From: Methylomicrobium agile
GTDB taxonomy: Bacteria > Pseudomonadota > Gammaproteobacteria > Methylococcales > Methylomonadaceae
Length of the DNA: 64,000 nucleotides
Assembly: GCF_000733855.1 (NCBI RefSeq)
Contig: NZ_JPOJ01000001.1
Location: 434,001-498,000, forward strand
Direction of reading: 5' to 3'
Part shown: one piece after another, positions 56,882 to 64,000 of the stretch
How positions within the stretch are numbered: position 1 is the first letter of the stretch
Layout of the letters: each line of letters opens with the position of its first letter
The notes under the pieces: generated by a model
Databases searched by the model: none
What the model saw: the letters and a program-made list of their open reading frames with translations, nothing else
What the model was told of the DNA's origin: nothing
Translations under genes and position numbers: made by a program

Positions 56882-58894
56882 TCAATTGATCATTACGATT
56901 CCACCCTTCATGGTTAGTATACCGTCGCCGTTAACGGTGGTCATCGGGCTTTTGAGATCGGTCTTAACCTGTCCTTCTATCGTGATCATGATGCCCTTCA
57001 AGGTAATCCCTTTCTGATCGATCGTTATGCTGTTCTGGCCAACCTTCAGTTCGATCGACTGCATGGCCTCTTCTTCGATGCTGCCGAGATCGACCTTTAC
57101 CGTACGGTTGCCTGTTTTGACCTTCACGCTGTCATTCCCGGTGTCGATGCTGGCAGAGCGATTTCCGGTTTTCACCGTCAGTTCGTGATTGCCGGTATCG
57201 ACGCTGACCGTCCGGTTGCCCGTTTTTACCGTCAGGCTGTCGTTACCCTGATCCAACGTAACAGTCCGGTGATTGTAGATATCAATGGCTTGATCGCCGG
57301 CGTCTTTCTTATCGAAGCCGATCTTTTGCACGTCGTTGTTCTCGACAATCCGTGTGAAGTTTTTTTCGGCATGAATATAAAGCTCTTCTTCGCCTTTTTT
57401 GTCTTCGAAACGGATTTCATTGAAATTCTCCGCCCCTGCCCCTTTGCTGCTGCGGGATTTTATCCCGCTTTGGGTTTTGTTCGCCTCAAGTTCGTACGGC
57501 GGCATCTGGTCGGCATTATAGACTGCCCCTGTAACGATCGGCCGATCGGGATTGCCTTCCAAAAAATCAACGATCACTTCCTGGCCGACACGCGGAATAT
57601 GGATCGCGCCCCAGTTTTTACCGGCCCAGATCTGGGCGACGCGCACCCAACAGGAACTGTTTTCATCCTTTTTACCCTCTCGGTCCCAATGAAACTGGAC
57701 TTTAATCCGTCCGTATTTGTCAGTGTAAATTTCCTCTCCGGATTTACCGACCACGATAGCGGTCTGTACGCCCTGCACGACCGGGATAGGAGTCAGGCGG
57801 ACCGGCCGGTATTGGTTTTCCGCTTTGGCAGGAAGCACGCGGTAAGCGCACTCGTATTCCTCGGCACAATCGCTGATTCCATCCGATTCGTAACCGTTGT
57901 TCTGAATCCGAAGATCCGAGGAAACGATTACGTATTCGCGATTTTGGTCGGCTACCGGAAAATCGACCAGGGTGAATTTCATCCCGGCCGCGAGCTGACG
58001 TGCGTTCCCGCGCGCGGAGATTTGTTCGAACTGGCTGCGCAACTCTTCCAGGCGTACTTTAGAGTAGTGTTCGCCCTCGGGCTTCTTTTTATAGCCCCCC
58101 GGATAATCGTAAACTTCTTTACTCCCTTCAGAGTGCGCTCCAGGATTGGATGACTTGGAGGTTAAATCAGTGCTCGGCGCCTCAAAATCGAAGTCGTCCA
58201 ATTCGTAATTTCCCGGCTGTATTTCTTGGCTCAAACTCCATTCGTATATGTGCCCTTCCTTGCGGCGATTTTCGTTGGCTTGGGGAAAATACAAAATATT
58301 GGCATTAACCGGAGCGCTTTTTTGTGAGGATACTGAGTCACAGAGCATCAAAGTATGGCTCGTATTGCCATGATCGAAATAGTAATAGATCCCCTCGTCC
58401 TCCATCAGGCGGCTGATAAAATCAAAATCGGATTCGCGGTATTGGACGCAATATTCGCGTTTCGAATATTCGTGGGAAAGTTTCAGTTCAACCTCCGAAA
58501 CTCCGTGCTCTTCGAGGATCAGTTTGACGATCTCCGGCACGGTCTTCAGGGTGGGCATGATTCGGCAATTGCTGCGCCGCGTCAATAACCAGGCCTTGGG
58601 CCTGAGCGTAGCCCGGTAATGATAAAATCGGCCCATCATCCCACACCGACTGGCCCGGATCACCATGCCATTGATCGAGCGCTGCCCGGCTTCGTCCAGA
58701 AGGTTCAACTTGATGGTCATGCTCTTGCCGAGCAAAGGCTTTAAATTAATATTATTTTTTTCGCTGAGCAGGTCCAGTTCGTATTCGAACAACCGGCTCA
58801 GCTGCTCGCTGCCGGATACGCGCCACAGAAATAAATCGTTTTCAGGTAGCGGTGTTGTAACCGAAGCCACACGGCCTGCTTGAGAAATGGGCAT
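56882..58894 (-). CDS. vgrG: T6SS spike protein VgrG (TssI)
   Basis: 670-residue spike trimer subunit that carries effectors at the tip of the Hcp tube. The gp27-like N-terminal part (FLWRVSGSEQLSRLFEYELD, MEDEGIYYYFDHGNTSHTL) is followed by the gp5-like core (RIKVQFHWDREGKKDENSSC, WAGKNWGAIHIPRVGQEVIV, PDRPIVTGAVYNADQMP). The C-terminus is a triple-stranded beta-prism built of repeated T-G-N/T-V-K-T units (about residues 545-605) with no added effector domain. The PAAR gene, DUF6931-like gene and metallopeptidase lie directly upstream, so this VgrG probably delivers them. Confidence 0.96.
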   Translation of the reverse strand: MPISQAGRVASVTTPLPENDLFLWRVSGSEQLSRLFEYELDLLSEKNNINLKPLLGKSMTIKLNLLDEAGQRSINGMVIRASRCGMMGRFYHYRATLRPKAWLLTRRSNCRIMPTLKTVPEIVKLILEEHGVSEVELKLSHEYSKREYCVQYRESDFDFISRLMEDEGIYYYFDHGNTSHTLMLCDSVSSQKSAPVNANILYFPQANENRRKEGHIYEWSLSQEIQPGNYELDDFDFEAPSTDLTSKSSNPGAHSEGSKEVYDYPGGYKKKPEGEHYSKVRLEELRSQFEQISARGNARQLAAGMKFTLVDFPVADQNREYVIVSSDLRIQNNGYESDGISDCAEEYECAYRVLPAKAENQYRPVRLTPIPVVQGVQTAIVVGKSGEEIYTDKYGRIKVQFHWDREGKKDENSSCWVRVAQIWAGKNWGAIHIPRVGQEVIVDFLEGNPDRPIVTGAVYNADQMPPYELEANKTQSGIKSRSSKGAGAENFNEIRFEDKKGEEELYIHAEKNFTRIVENNDVQKIGFDKKDAGDQAIDIYNHRTVTLDQGNDSLTVKTGNRTVSVDTGNHELTVKTGNRSASIDTGNDSVKVKTGNRTVKVDLGSIEEEAMQSIELKVGQNSITIDQKGITLKGIMITIEGQVKTDLKSPMTTVNGDGILTMKGGIVMIN

Positions 58895-59003
58895 AACAAT
58901 TCCTGATCAATTCGGCTTTAATTTGTCAATGGACTATAACGGCCCCACTAAAACGAGCCATTTGATATTTCCCGGAATTCACTGCGTTATTTGTTGTTAT
59001 TTA

Positions 59004-59294
59004 TTAGCCGATCAAAACCGTGGGATACCCCAAAACAATCATTCCCCCATGGGCGGTCGAATCTCCCATTCGGGCGGCCGGCATGCCACCGATAAATACG
59101 GTGAAAGATCCCAGAACAATCGCATCCGGAGGGCCTACGCAGGTTGCCATGTCGCCGACTCTTGCCGCAGGCAGTTTGCCAATCAGCACCGTCAGTTCTC
59201 CCGGCGGCAAAATTGGCCCCCCGACATGCGGTTTAGGACCGTCAAACATCGGACAAACATGCATATCAGAAACACGTGCCGCAGGCTGGCCCAT
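59004..59294 (-). CDS. T6SS PAAR-domain spike tip protein
   Basis: 96-residue PAAR protein that caps the VgrG trimer. It begins MGQPAARVSDMHVCPMF and has three repeats of the PAAR pattern (PAARVGDMATCVGPPDAIV, PAARMGDSTAHGGMIV), with Cys/His residues placed for the single zinc site. There is no C-terminal effector extension, so effectors must bind to it or to VgrG separately. It lies 109 bases upstream of vgrG and 17 bases after the stop of the preceding gene. Confidence 0.94.
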   Translation of the reverse strand: MGQPAARVSDMHVCPMFDGPKPHVGGPILPPGELTVLIGKLPAARVGDMATCVGPPDAIVLGSFTVFIGGMPAARMGDSTAHGGMIVLGYPTVLIG

Positions 59295-59311
59295 CGTTTA
59301 TAGCCTCCAAA

Positions 59312-59902
59312 TCAACCTTGCCAGGGACGCCCATTGCCGCCGTTCGCTATGTCGACGCCCTGGGTCAAAAAGAAACGGTATTTTTCCTGGATCGACGCCG
59401 GTTGCCCAATCACGGCCGCCAGCATCACCGCACCCGCGACCGCCTTGGCCGTCAAATTATCCGCCGGCGGCACCGCCGGGGCATCTTCAGGTACCATGCT
59501 GCCCTCGCTCCAAAACGCCGCCATCGCCGCCCAGGAGGCAGGACTGTCGAAAGCCGTGGCCTGTGCCGCCGCCTCGGCCAGCCTGCGATTGGCCTCCGTC
59601 GGCTTGTATACCCATTGTTCCGCCGCTGCAAGTGCTTGGACGGCTACCGGTGGCGCCTCCGGACCCAGCACGCCGCGCGTACAAATACACGCCCACCATG
59701 CCGCTTCCCGTTTGGGCAGCACGCGCGCCAGAAAACGTACCGCGTCGGGGTAAGACTCGCGTTCAAACAAAGCATTCAGAAATTCAACCGGCGAGGGGTC
59801 ACTCGCAAGACACTGCACCGCCGCCGGATCGAGGTCGATGTCCTGACAAAGCGCCGCAGCTTTCGGTGAAACAACTTTCTTCAATACGTCAAAACCGGCC
59901 AT
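59312..59902 (-). CDS. T6SS-associated DUF6931-like protein
   Basis: About 196 residues from MAGFDVLKKVVSP; in-frame sequence upstream lacks a better start, and a purine-rich AAGAAGAACA precedes this ATG. Helical, Ala/Trp-rich: FLARVLPKREAAWWACICTR, AEAAAQATAFDSPASWAAMA. No signal peptide or membrane helix. It resembles, from memory, a family seen between PAAR genes and effectors (DUF6931); an adaptor or chaperone role loading a cargo on VgrG-PAAR is plausible by position only. Confidence 0.6.
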   Translation of the reverse strand: MAGFDVLKKVVSPKAAALCQDIDLDPAAVQCLASDPSPVEFLNALFERESYPDAVRFLARVLPKREAAWWACICTRGVLGPEAPPVAVQALAAAEQWVYKPTEANRRLAEAAAQATAFDSPASWAAMAAFWSEGSMVPEDAPAVPPADNLTAKAVAGAVMLAAVIGQPASIQEKYRFFLTQGVDIANGGNGRPWQG

Positions 59903-59965
59903 TTGTTCTTCTTGCCCCTTGTCTTTCGAACTCCCGCAGCGCGCACTGACTCCATGCCGTCGCAT

Positions 59966-60512
59966 GCGATATCGGCAGTAAATGAAAGAGCCGACTTTAA
60001 CATGAAATCAAGCGGCAAGCTATGACCAGATGGCGTTTCTTTAGACTACTTCCGGACGGTCCTGTCAGTTCCGGCAGAAATAGATTGCCATGATCGTCAT
60101 ACCAGAACCAACGGCTCTTATCGCCCAAAGCATCCTTTCCTATTTTGGCGATCAATTACGGTTTAGATCCATATATCGACGTTGCACCGCTTCGGCATTA
60201 CCGAGAATTGAATATTGCAAAGGCGGGGCCGTCCGGCATGACACCTTAATCGATTCGTCGCCATGCCCAGCGAACTGAACCTCCGCCGTGTTGATCCATG
60301 TCGAAGCCGATCGCATCGTTCAATGCTTTACGGATGATTTCGAACTCCAGCTCCGACAGAACGGCGTATAGCTTTTAGCACTTCGAATTTTACCGTCTTT
60401 GTGCATCTGTTACTGACGGTTAAACTGAATCCCAGGATGAACCGATCATATCCCATTCGCTTGGGGACGAAGAGGTGCCTCGTTCTCCTTTCTCAAAAGT
60501 CTAATCCGTTCT
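59966..60512. other. Intergenic region with a short gene remnant
   Basis: About 550 bases between the putative immunity gene and the DUF6931-like gene, interrupting an otherwise compact series. It contains a 42-codon open fragment (60246-60374, minus strand; separate entry). No promoter was assigned. Confidence 0.4.
60246..60374 (-). pseudogene. Short orphan coding fragment
   Basis: Minus-strand open segment of 42 codons ending in TAA, reading KLYAVLSELEFEIIRKALND, then AIGFDMDQHGGGSVRWAWRR. Composition is protein-like, but a stop codon lies directly upstream and there is no start codon. Probably the tail of a lost gene; family not recognised. Confidence 0.35.
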
Positions 60513-61001
60513 TCACGGAACGGATTGGACCGCTCCGTCCACCAGCGAAACCCGATATTTGCGTTGTTTTTCGTCTTCGATCAGCAGCGCATCGCCGCCC
60601 TGGTTTAACACAAGGCTTTTGAAAAAAACGATCTGCACGTCGGTCTCGCGGTTCGAATCGAGTGCGGTATCGTAAACTTTGGCGAGCCACACGCGTTTAC
60701 CCGTCGCGACCTCGGTCGCGCTGACGTAGCCCCCCGGCGGTAATCCCTTTGACGAAGGAGCCTTGATTTGTTCGTAGCGTATGCCCTGGTGCACGACCGG
60801 CGCAACCTCGGGGGCGCGAATCCGGCTGGATGAACGTATAGGGCGGCCGTCTGAAGCATCGGTCATGATGAGTACCTCGTGAGATTCTGTTGAAAAAACG
60901 GAAGGAGCGAAAGGTGCCGGCTGGTTGGCGGAAACGCCGGCCTCTCCTGGCAGGCTCCGGCACATGAACAGCGCGGCGAGCATGAAACTAACAATCCGCA
61001 T
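60513..61001 (-). CDS. Putative periplasmic immunity/partner protein of the metallopeptidase
   Basis: 162 residues with an N-terminal signal (MRIVSFMLAALFMC...GEAGVSA), so probably exported. The mature domain has HQGIRYEQIKAPSSKGLPPG, GYVSATEVATGKRVWLAKVY and RKYRVSLVDGAVQSV, a small alpha/beta fold I do not recognise. It starts 11 bases after the metallopeptidase stop on the same strand, the usual effector-then-immunity order. A diverged, broken copy of the same pair lies at 62890-64000, so the two genes move together. Immunity is inferred from pairing and predicted location, not from a known family. Confidence 0.6.
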   Translation of the reverse strand: MRIVSFMLAALFMCRSLPGEAGVSANQPAPFAPSVFSTESHEVLIMTDASDGRPIRSSSRIRAPEVAPVVHQGIRYEQIKAPSSKGLPPGGYVSATEVATGKRVWLAKVYDTALDSNRETDVQIVFFKSLVLNQGGDALLIEDEKQRKYRVSLVDGAVQSVP

Positions 61002-61012
61002 GAACGCCTCCT

Positions 61013-62095
61013 TTACGGCGTTTTCAATGCCGTCTTGCGTTCGCTATCGGACAGTGCATTCGCACAATCGGCGGCGAAGTAAGCCCAGTTTTCGGCATTC
61101 GTAATCGCCTTGTTGCCATTGAATTTCGGGTCCATCGGATTGATGCCCTGCCAACCGTAAGAATTGTCGCGCGGGTAGTCTTTCGTATCCAACTCGCTGT
61201 GCGTCAGCTCATGGATGATGATGCGCGCCCAATTATTGCGCCCGGACAACACGTTCGCGCCACGGGCAAAAAATCCCTTTTCGATGTAAACGACTTTCAA
61301 ACTGTCCTTCCAACCGCCGCTCCAGACGAAAGCTTCAGTGTTAGTTTCGTCCGCGGTGCCGCGATCCGGCGGGTTATCGGTAAAGATCAAACGGTTGCCG
61401 TTAAGCACCCCCTGAACTTTTTTGAAGCCCGCAGTCAGCTCGCTGACAATCGACGTCAAATCGGTGTCGGACGTGCCCTTGGTTTTGAACCAGCGTTTGA
61501 CCAGTGTCATTGATTCGCCTTTGTCCTTGCCGGCATTCGCGAGAACTATCAATGTTTTTTGCACCCACGCCAGCGCAAACTGAGCGCCTTCGTGCATGTG
61601 TTTCTTTTGCGACGAACTGAAATATTCGCGAACTTTGCCTAGGTTGTCTTTTAACCGCGTTTCGTCGCTGGCCAACGGTTTCAGCTCAAGGCTTGGCCAA
61701 TCGGTATACCCTTTCGGCACTGAAATCACCCAGAGGCTTTTGGCGCCGGTTTTCGAAATGAAGTAACTGTGGCGCAGCAGTTTCAGCGCGCTCGCGCGCT
61801 GTACCAGAACGGCATTACCGCTGAATTTTTTCGCGGTATCGTAGGCGCCGGCCATTCCGAGAATTTTCGCGGCTTCTCCGGAACTGGTTCCGAGCACCAC
61901 ACGGCTCAGCGAGAAGGTCATGATCTCTTTTCTGAGCAGCTCGAGCGCATCCGAACTGGCGTCATCGAAGCCATCGGAAGCGAGCAATTTTTTCAGCTTT
62001 TTGATCAGATCATCAACTGACTTGTCGGCAGGAAAAGCGCCGTTGCAAATGCTGTCGCGCGCCGCTTCATATTCTTTGGAAAAACTGTGTGACAT
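61013..62095 (-). CDS. M35-like (aspzincin) metallopeptidase, candidate T6SS effector
   Basis: About 360 residues from the ATG at 62095 (GGA eight bases upstream; a TTG four codons earlier is weaker). No signal peptide, as expected for a T6SS cargo. The C-terminal third carries RIIIHELTHSELDTKDYPRD with HExxH at residues 295-299 and a following Asp-rich, YGW segment, as in lysine-specific/deuterolysin-type M35 peptidases where Asp is the third zinc ligand. The C-terminus NAENWAYFAADCANALSDSE also fits the family. The N-terminal ~150 residues are helical and unassigned, possibly the loading part. It sits upstream of the PAAR-VgrG genes with a putative immunity gene 11 bases downstream. Confidence 0.72.
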   Translation of the reverse strand: MSHSFSKEYEAARDSICNGAFPADKSVDDLIKKLKKLLASDGFDDASSDALELLRKEIMTFSLSRVVLGTSSGEAAKILGMAGAYDTAKKFSGNAVLVQRASALKLLRHSYFISKTGAKSLWVISVPKGYTDWPSLELKPLASDETRLKDNLGKVREYFSSSQKKHMHEGAQFALAWVQKTLIVLANAGKDKGESMTLVKRWFKTKGTSDTDLTSIVSELTAGFKKVQGVLNGNRLIFTDNPPDRGTADETNTEAFVWSGGWKDSLKVVYIEKGFFARGANVLSGRNNWARIIIHELTHSELDTKDYPRDNSYGWQGINPMDPKFNGNKAITNAENWAYFAADCANALSDSERKTALKTP

Positions 62096-62332
62096 ATCGG
62101 CATCCAAGGCTATCGCATAAATCGTTTACCGTATGAAAACCAGCAAACCCCGTTGTGCGCTTTATTAGTATAAATATATTTCAGTATAAATATTCTTCAT
62201 AAAGAAATAAAGGGCTTCCAAGAATTAACTTTCGGCATCCACGGCCGGATGTTCCATTTTGGCGTTCGCCCTGTGATCGTGGAAGAGAGCCAAGCCAGAT
62301 GACTGATCTATCGTTGTATTCTCTCAGCACTG

Positions 62333-62596
62333 TTAGCGCATTTTTGATTCGGGTGCATAATCTATTCGGTAGGGGTAAACCTTAACATTTTCAACCAAAT
62401 GATCACCTGAACCGCTAAACACCCTCGCGACTGCTTCATCATCCACTTGGATGGAAAGATCGGGTCCAGCGACAAGGTAAAAATTTGTCTCTTGACCACG
62501 AGGCAATAATTGTCGGCTCGAGCCGGTATCGAACCCTGGCTGATTGCGTGTTCCGATTTTGCGGAAATGGGCTATGCTAATCTCCGAAAATAAATT
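62333..62596 (-). pseudogene. Orphan C-terminal gene fragment
   Basis: 87 open codons on the minus strand ending in TAA, with protein-like content (RNQPGFDTGSSRQLLPRGQE, TNFYLVAGPDLSIQVDDEAV, HLVENVKVYPYRIDYAPESK) but no in-frame ATG and a stop directly upstream. It lies between the intact and the decayed effector pairs, so it is probably the tail of another lost secretion-linked gene. Family not recognised. Confidence 0.45.
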
Positions 62597-62785
62597 TTAT
62601 TCATCGCCATCAAACGCATCATTTAAATACCACACCAATCCATAGAAAAAATGCCATTCGCGACATGTCGATGAAAGGTGGAATACGGTCAATCGGCCAC
62701 ACGCTTGACGTTTCCGCATTTCAAGTGATTCACGTATCTTGGAAATTAGCATTGGGTCAAATAATAGCTTCCGCCTACGCTGCGC

Positions 62786-62854
62786 TTGTAGGGCTCACGA
62801 ACGCTGACAAAGCCCCAATATTGAAAACGAGGTAAGTCAGTTTGCCCACCCTAC
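62786..62854. repeat. GTAGGG...CCCTAC palindromic element, third copy
   Basis: Starts TTGTAGGG and ends CCCTAC over 69 bases; ends resemble the element at 31708-31788. It lies just downstream of the decayed immunity-like gene. Confidence 0.5.
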
Positions 62855-62889
62855 CGGGCTCGCGAGAGTTGAGTTCTGAAACGCCCCTG

Positions 62890-63375
62890 TTACTCCTGCC
62901 GCACTGAGCGATTGGTGATATCAACGATGAATTTTCGCCCCTTCTCATCAACAATTTTTAGTTTTTTGCTAAAAAAGGGTTTTGACATGGATTTAATAAA
63001 GATATCTTGAACATCTTTCTCCATGCCTGGATCATAGGTCACATCATAAATCTTTAATACCCACAGCTCTTTCCCGCTAGCCATCTCAATGGCCGAGATA
63101 TAACCTCCGTTCTGTCATAAACCTCAATCTTTTCCCCAATGAATGACTTCATATCTAATACCCTCTATAATAATGGGCGATACATTAGCCGGTGGAATCC
63201 TATCTGCTTGCATCATCACATTAACCTCTTTTGAATTTTTAGGCGCCATTTTGGCATCTTGTCCTGCATACGCATAGTTCATATGCACACAGATAATTAT
63301 AAGGGCTGTCAATTTTAAAAAGACAGTTTGTCTCATCATAAATGAAGACATAAGAAAAAGCCTCCATCCGAGCAT
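62890..63375 (-). pseudogene. Broken second copy of the putative immunity gene
   Basis: Homologue of the 162-residue gene at 60513-61001. The first part (signal-like VFLKLTALIIICVHMNYAYA, then SPIIIEGIRYEVIHWG) is followed by two stop codons within about 15 bases near 63120, after which the same frame resumes with GGYISAIEMASGKELWVLKI and ends RKFIVDITNRSVRQE. Matching positions (GIRYE, GGYISA, ATGK/ASGK, W-V-L-K-I-Y-D) align with the intact copy. A pair of compensating indels in the intervening 30 bases would also explain it. Non-functional as read. Confidence 0.75.
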
Positions 63376-63376
63376 A

Positions 63377-64000
63377 TCATTTAAGAAAGCTATTCCTATC
63401 GGACTCGGGCATATAGCCCGCCAAATCTACGGCAAAACAGGCCCAACTATCCGCATTGGTGATCGTTTTTGTATAAGGCAAATTCGACTTATTGGGCTTC
63501 AACCCTTGATGCCTGTATCGATGATCCTCGGTACGAATCTCATGATGTGAGAACTCATGGATAATGGTTCTCGCACAGGTCCACAAATTCCCGCTTCTGT
63601 TCGCCAGGTCGGTAAAAGCGCCTTCAATATAAATAATCGGCCCCCGCCTGGAATCGCTCCCCCCATCAGCGTGTTTCTACGGTCTCGCCAATCGGGATAA
63701 TCCGTAAAAACCAAGGTATTTGAATTACAGCAAACCGCGATTCTCTTGAATCCATCAGACAATTTAGCAATCGCCTCGTTAATTTCGGTGTCGCCGCAAT
63801 CCTCATCCATAAACCAGCGTTTTACAAAACTTTTGGTCGTTTCGTTGTTATCTGCAAGCTTTATCTTGGTATCCTCGGATATCTTGAGCGCCAACGCAAG
63901 CGCCGAACACATGCTGTTCTTGTCAGTCTCGGAGAAAAGCTCCGCCTCCTTGTTCAACTTGGCTATCACGGTTTCTTTATTGCCGGTGATCTCGTCGAAA
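63377..64000 (-). pseudogene. Broken second copy of the M35-like metallopeptidase (partial)
   Basis: Open through the right edge of the window, so the N-terminal half is not seen. The first frame reads KSFVKRWFMDEDCGDTEINE and NTLVFTDYPDWRDRRNTLMG, matching the intact enzyme. A one-base shift in a run of five G/C (about 63641-63645) moves the rest into another frame: YIEGAFTDLANRSGNLWTCA, then RTIIHEFSHHEIRTEDHRYR with HExxH, ending ADLAGYMPESD-like sequence. The stop overlaps the partner gene region. It is an older or damaged duplicate of the effector/partner pair at 60513-62095; a homopolymer sequencing error is possible for this one shift. Confidence 0.75.

Larger units (their letters stand above)
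62096..62889. other. Non-genic stretch between the two effector pairs
   Basis: Nearly 800 bases, A/T-richer than the surroundings. It holds an orphan 87-codon coding fragment (62333-62596) and a GTAGGG...CCCTAC palindromic element (62786-62854). The promoter for the downstream metallopeptidase gene is expected near 62100-62300 but is not obvious. Confidence 0.4.

Noticed and set aside
57080-57260. Repeats in the VgrG C-terminus as a separate effector domain
   Set aside because: They are the beta-prism repeats expected in VgrG spikes; the protein ends soon after them without an added domain.
60090-60278. A 62-codon plus-strand open frame
   Set aside because: No ribosome site, no recognisable feature, and it is opposite in direction to all neighbours; it also overlaps a minus-strand coding remnant.

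Overview
The window looks like a chromosomal segment of a gammaproteobacterium of roughly 55% GC. A Na+-translocating NADH:quinone reductase, an MscK/MscM-type channel, a YcbB-type L,D-transpeptidase, an SmbP-like metal-binding protein and an autotransporter remnant together suggest a methanotroph-like lineage (Methylococcales). That placement is inference: no methane oxidation gene or rRNA is present to settle it.

Layout. 1-9.0 kb is core metabolism and envelope: nqrB (cut by the window edge) and nqrA, a flavin reductase, a large mechanosensitive channel and an L,D-transpeptidase. 9.4-23.1 kb is a surface-polysaccharide operon: rfbBDAC for dTDP-L-rhamnose, an ABC-2 exporter (wzm/wzt), a 1337-residue protein joining a methyltransferase, a repeat-built coiled coil and three GT2 domains, two more GT2 enzymes and an SDR protein. 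An IS4-family element with 10-bp target duplications splits wzt exactly between its ATPase and its carbohydrate-binding domain. 23.2-29.1 kb holds small stress and RNA-related genes: an RhlE-type helicase, an RRM protein, SmbP, a cold-shock protein, two tandem 39-residue lipoproteins and an HTTM/DCC membrane protein. 29.4-31.6 kb is a threonine-degradation pair (epimerase-type threonine dehydrogenase and kbl).

31.7-37.1 kb is a decayed mobile cassette: two head-to-head polyvalent-protein genes (ADP-ribosyltransferase-like, nuclease-like, zincin-like and MuF-C-like modules). They share inverted linker modules, and both end exactly at copies of an ~82-bp GTAGG...CCTAC palindromic repeat.

37.4-64.0 kb is a type VI secretion (T6SS) region. 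On the plus strand lie a caspase-like lipoprotein, a PpkA-type Ser/Thr kinase and an alpha/beta-hydrolase lipoprotein. On the minus strand, in transcription order, lie two metallopeptidase effector/putative immunity pairs (the distal pair decayed), a DUF6931-like protein, PAAR, VgrG, TssJ, TagH, TssK, TssL, TssM, a TagF-PppA fusion, a broken autotransporter, a TssB/TssC-like sheath protein and an FHA-lytic transglycosylase fusion. Hcp, ClpV, TssE, TssF, TssG, TssA and ordinary separate TssB and TssC are not here, so the rest of the apparatus must lie elsewhere.

The strongest candidates for something new are the methyltransferase/coiled-coil/triple-glycosyltransferase protein as a one-polypeptide polysaccharide synthase with a built-in length ruler, the M35-like effector with a periplasmic partner, the tandem micro-lipoproteins, and the caspase/kinase/FHA-transglycosylase group beside the T6SS. 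I saw no tRNA, rRNA or CRISPR array.
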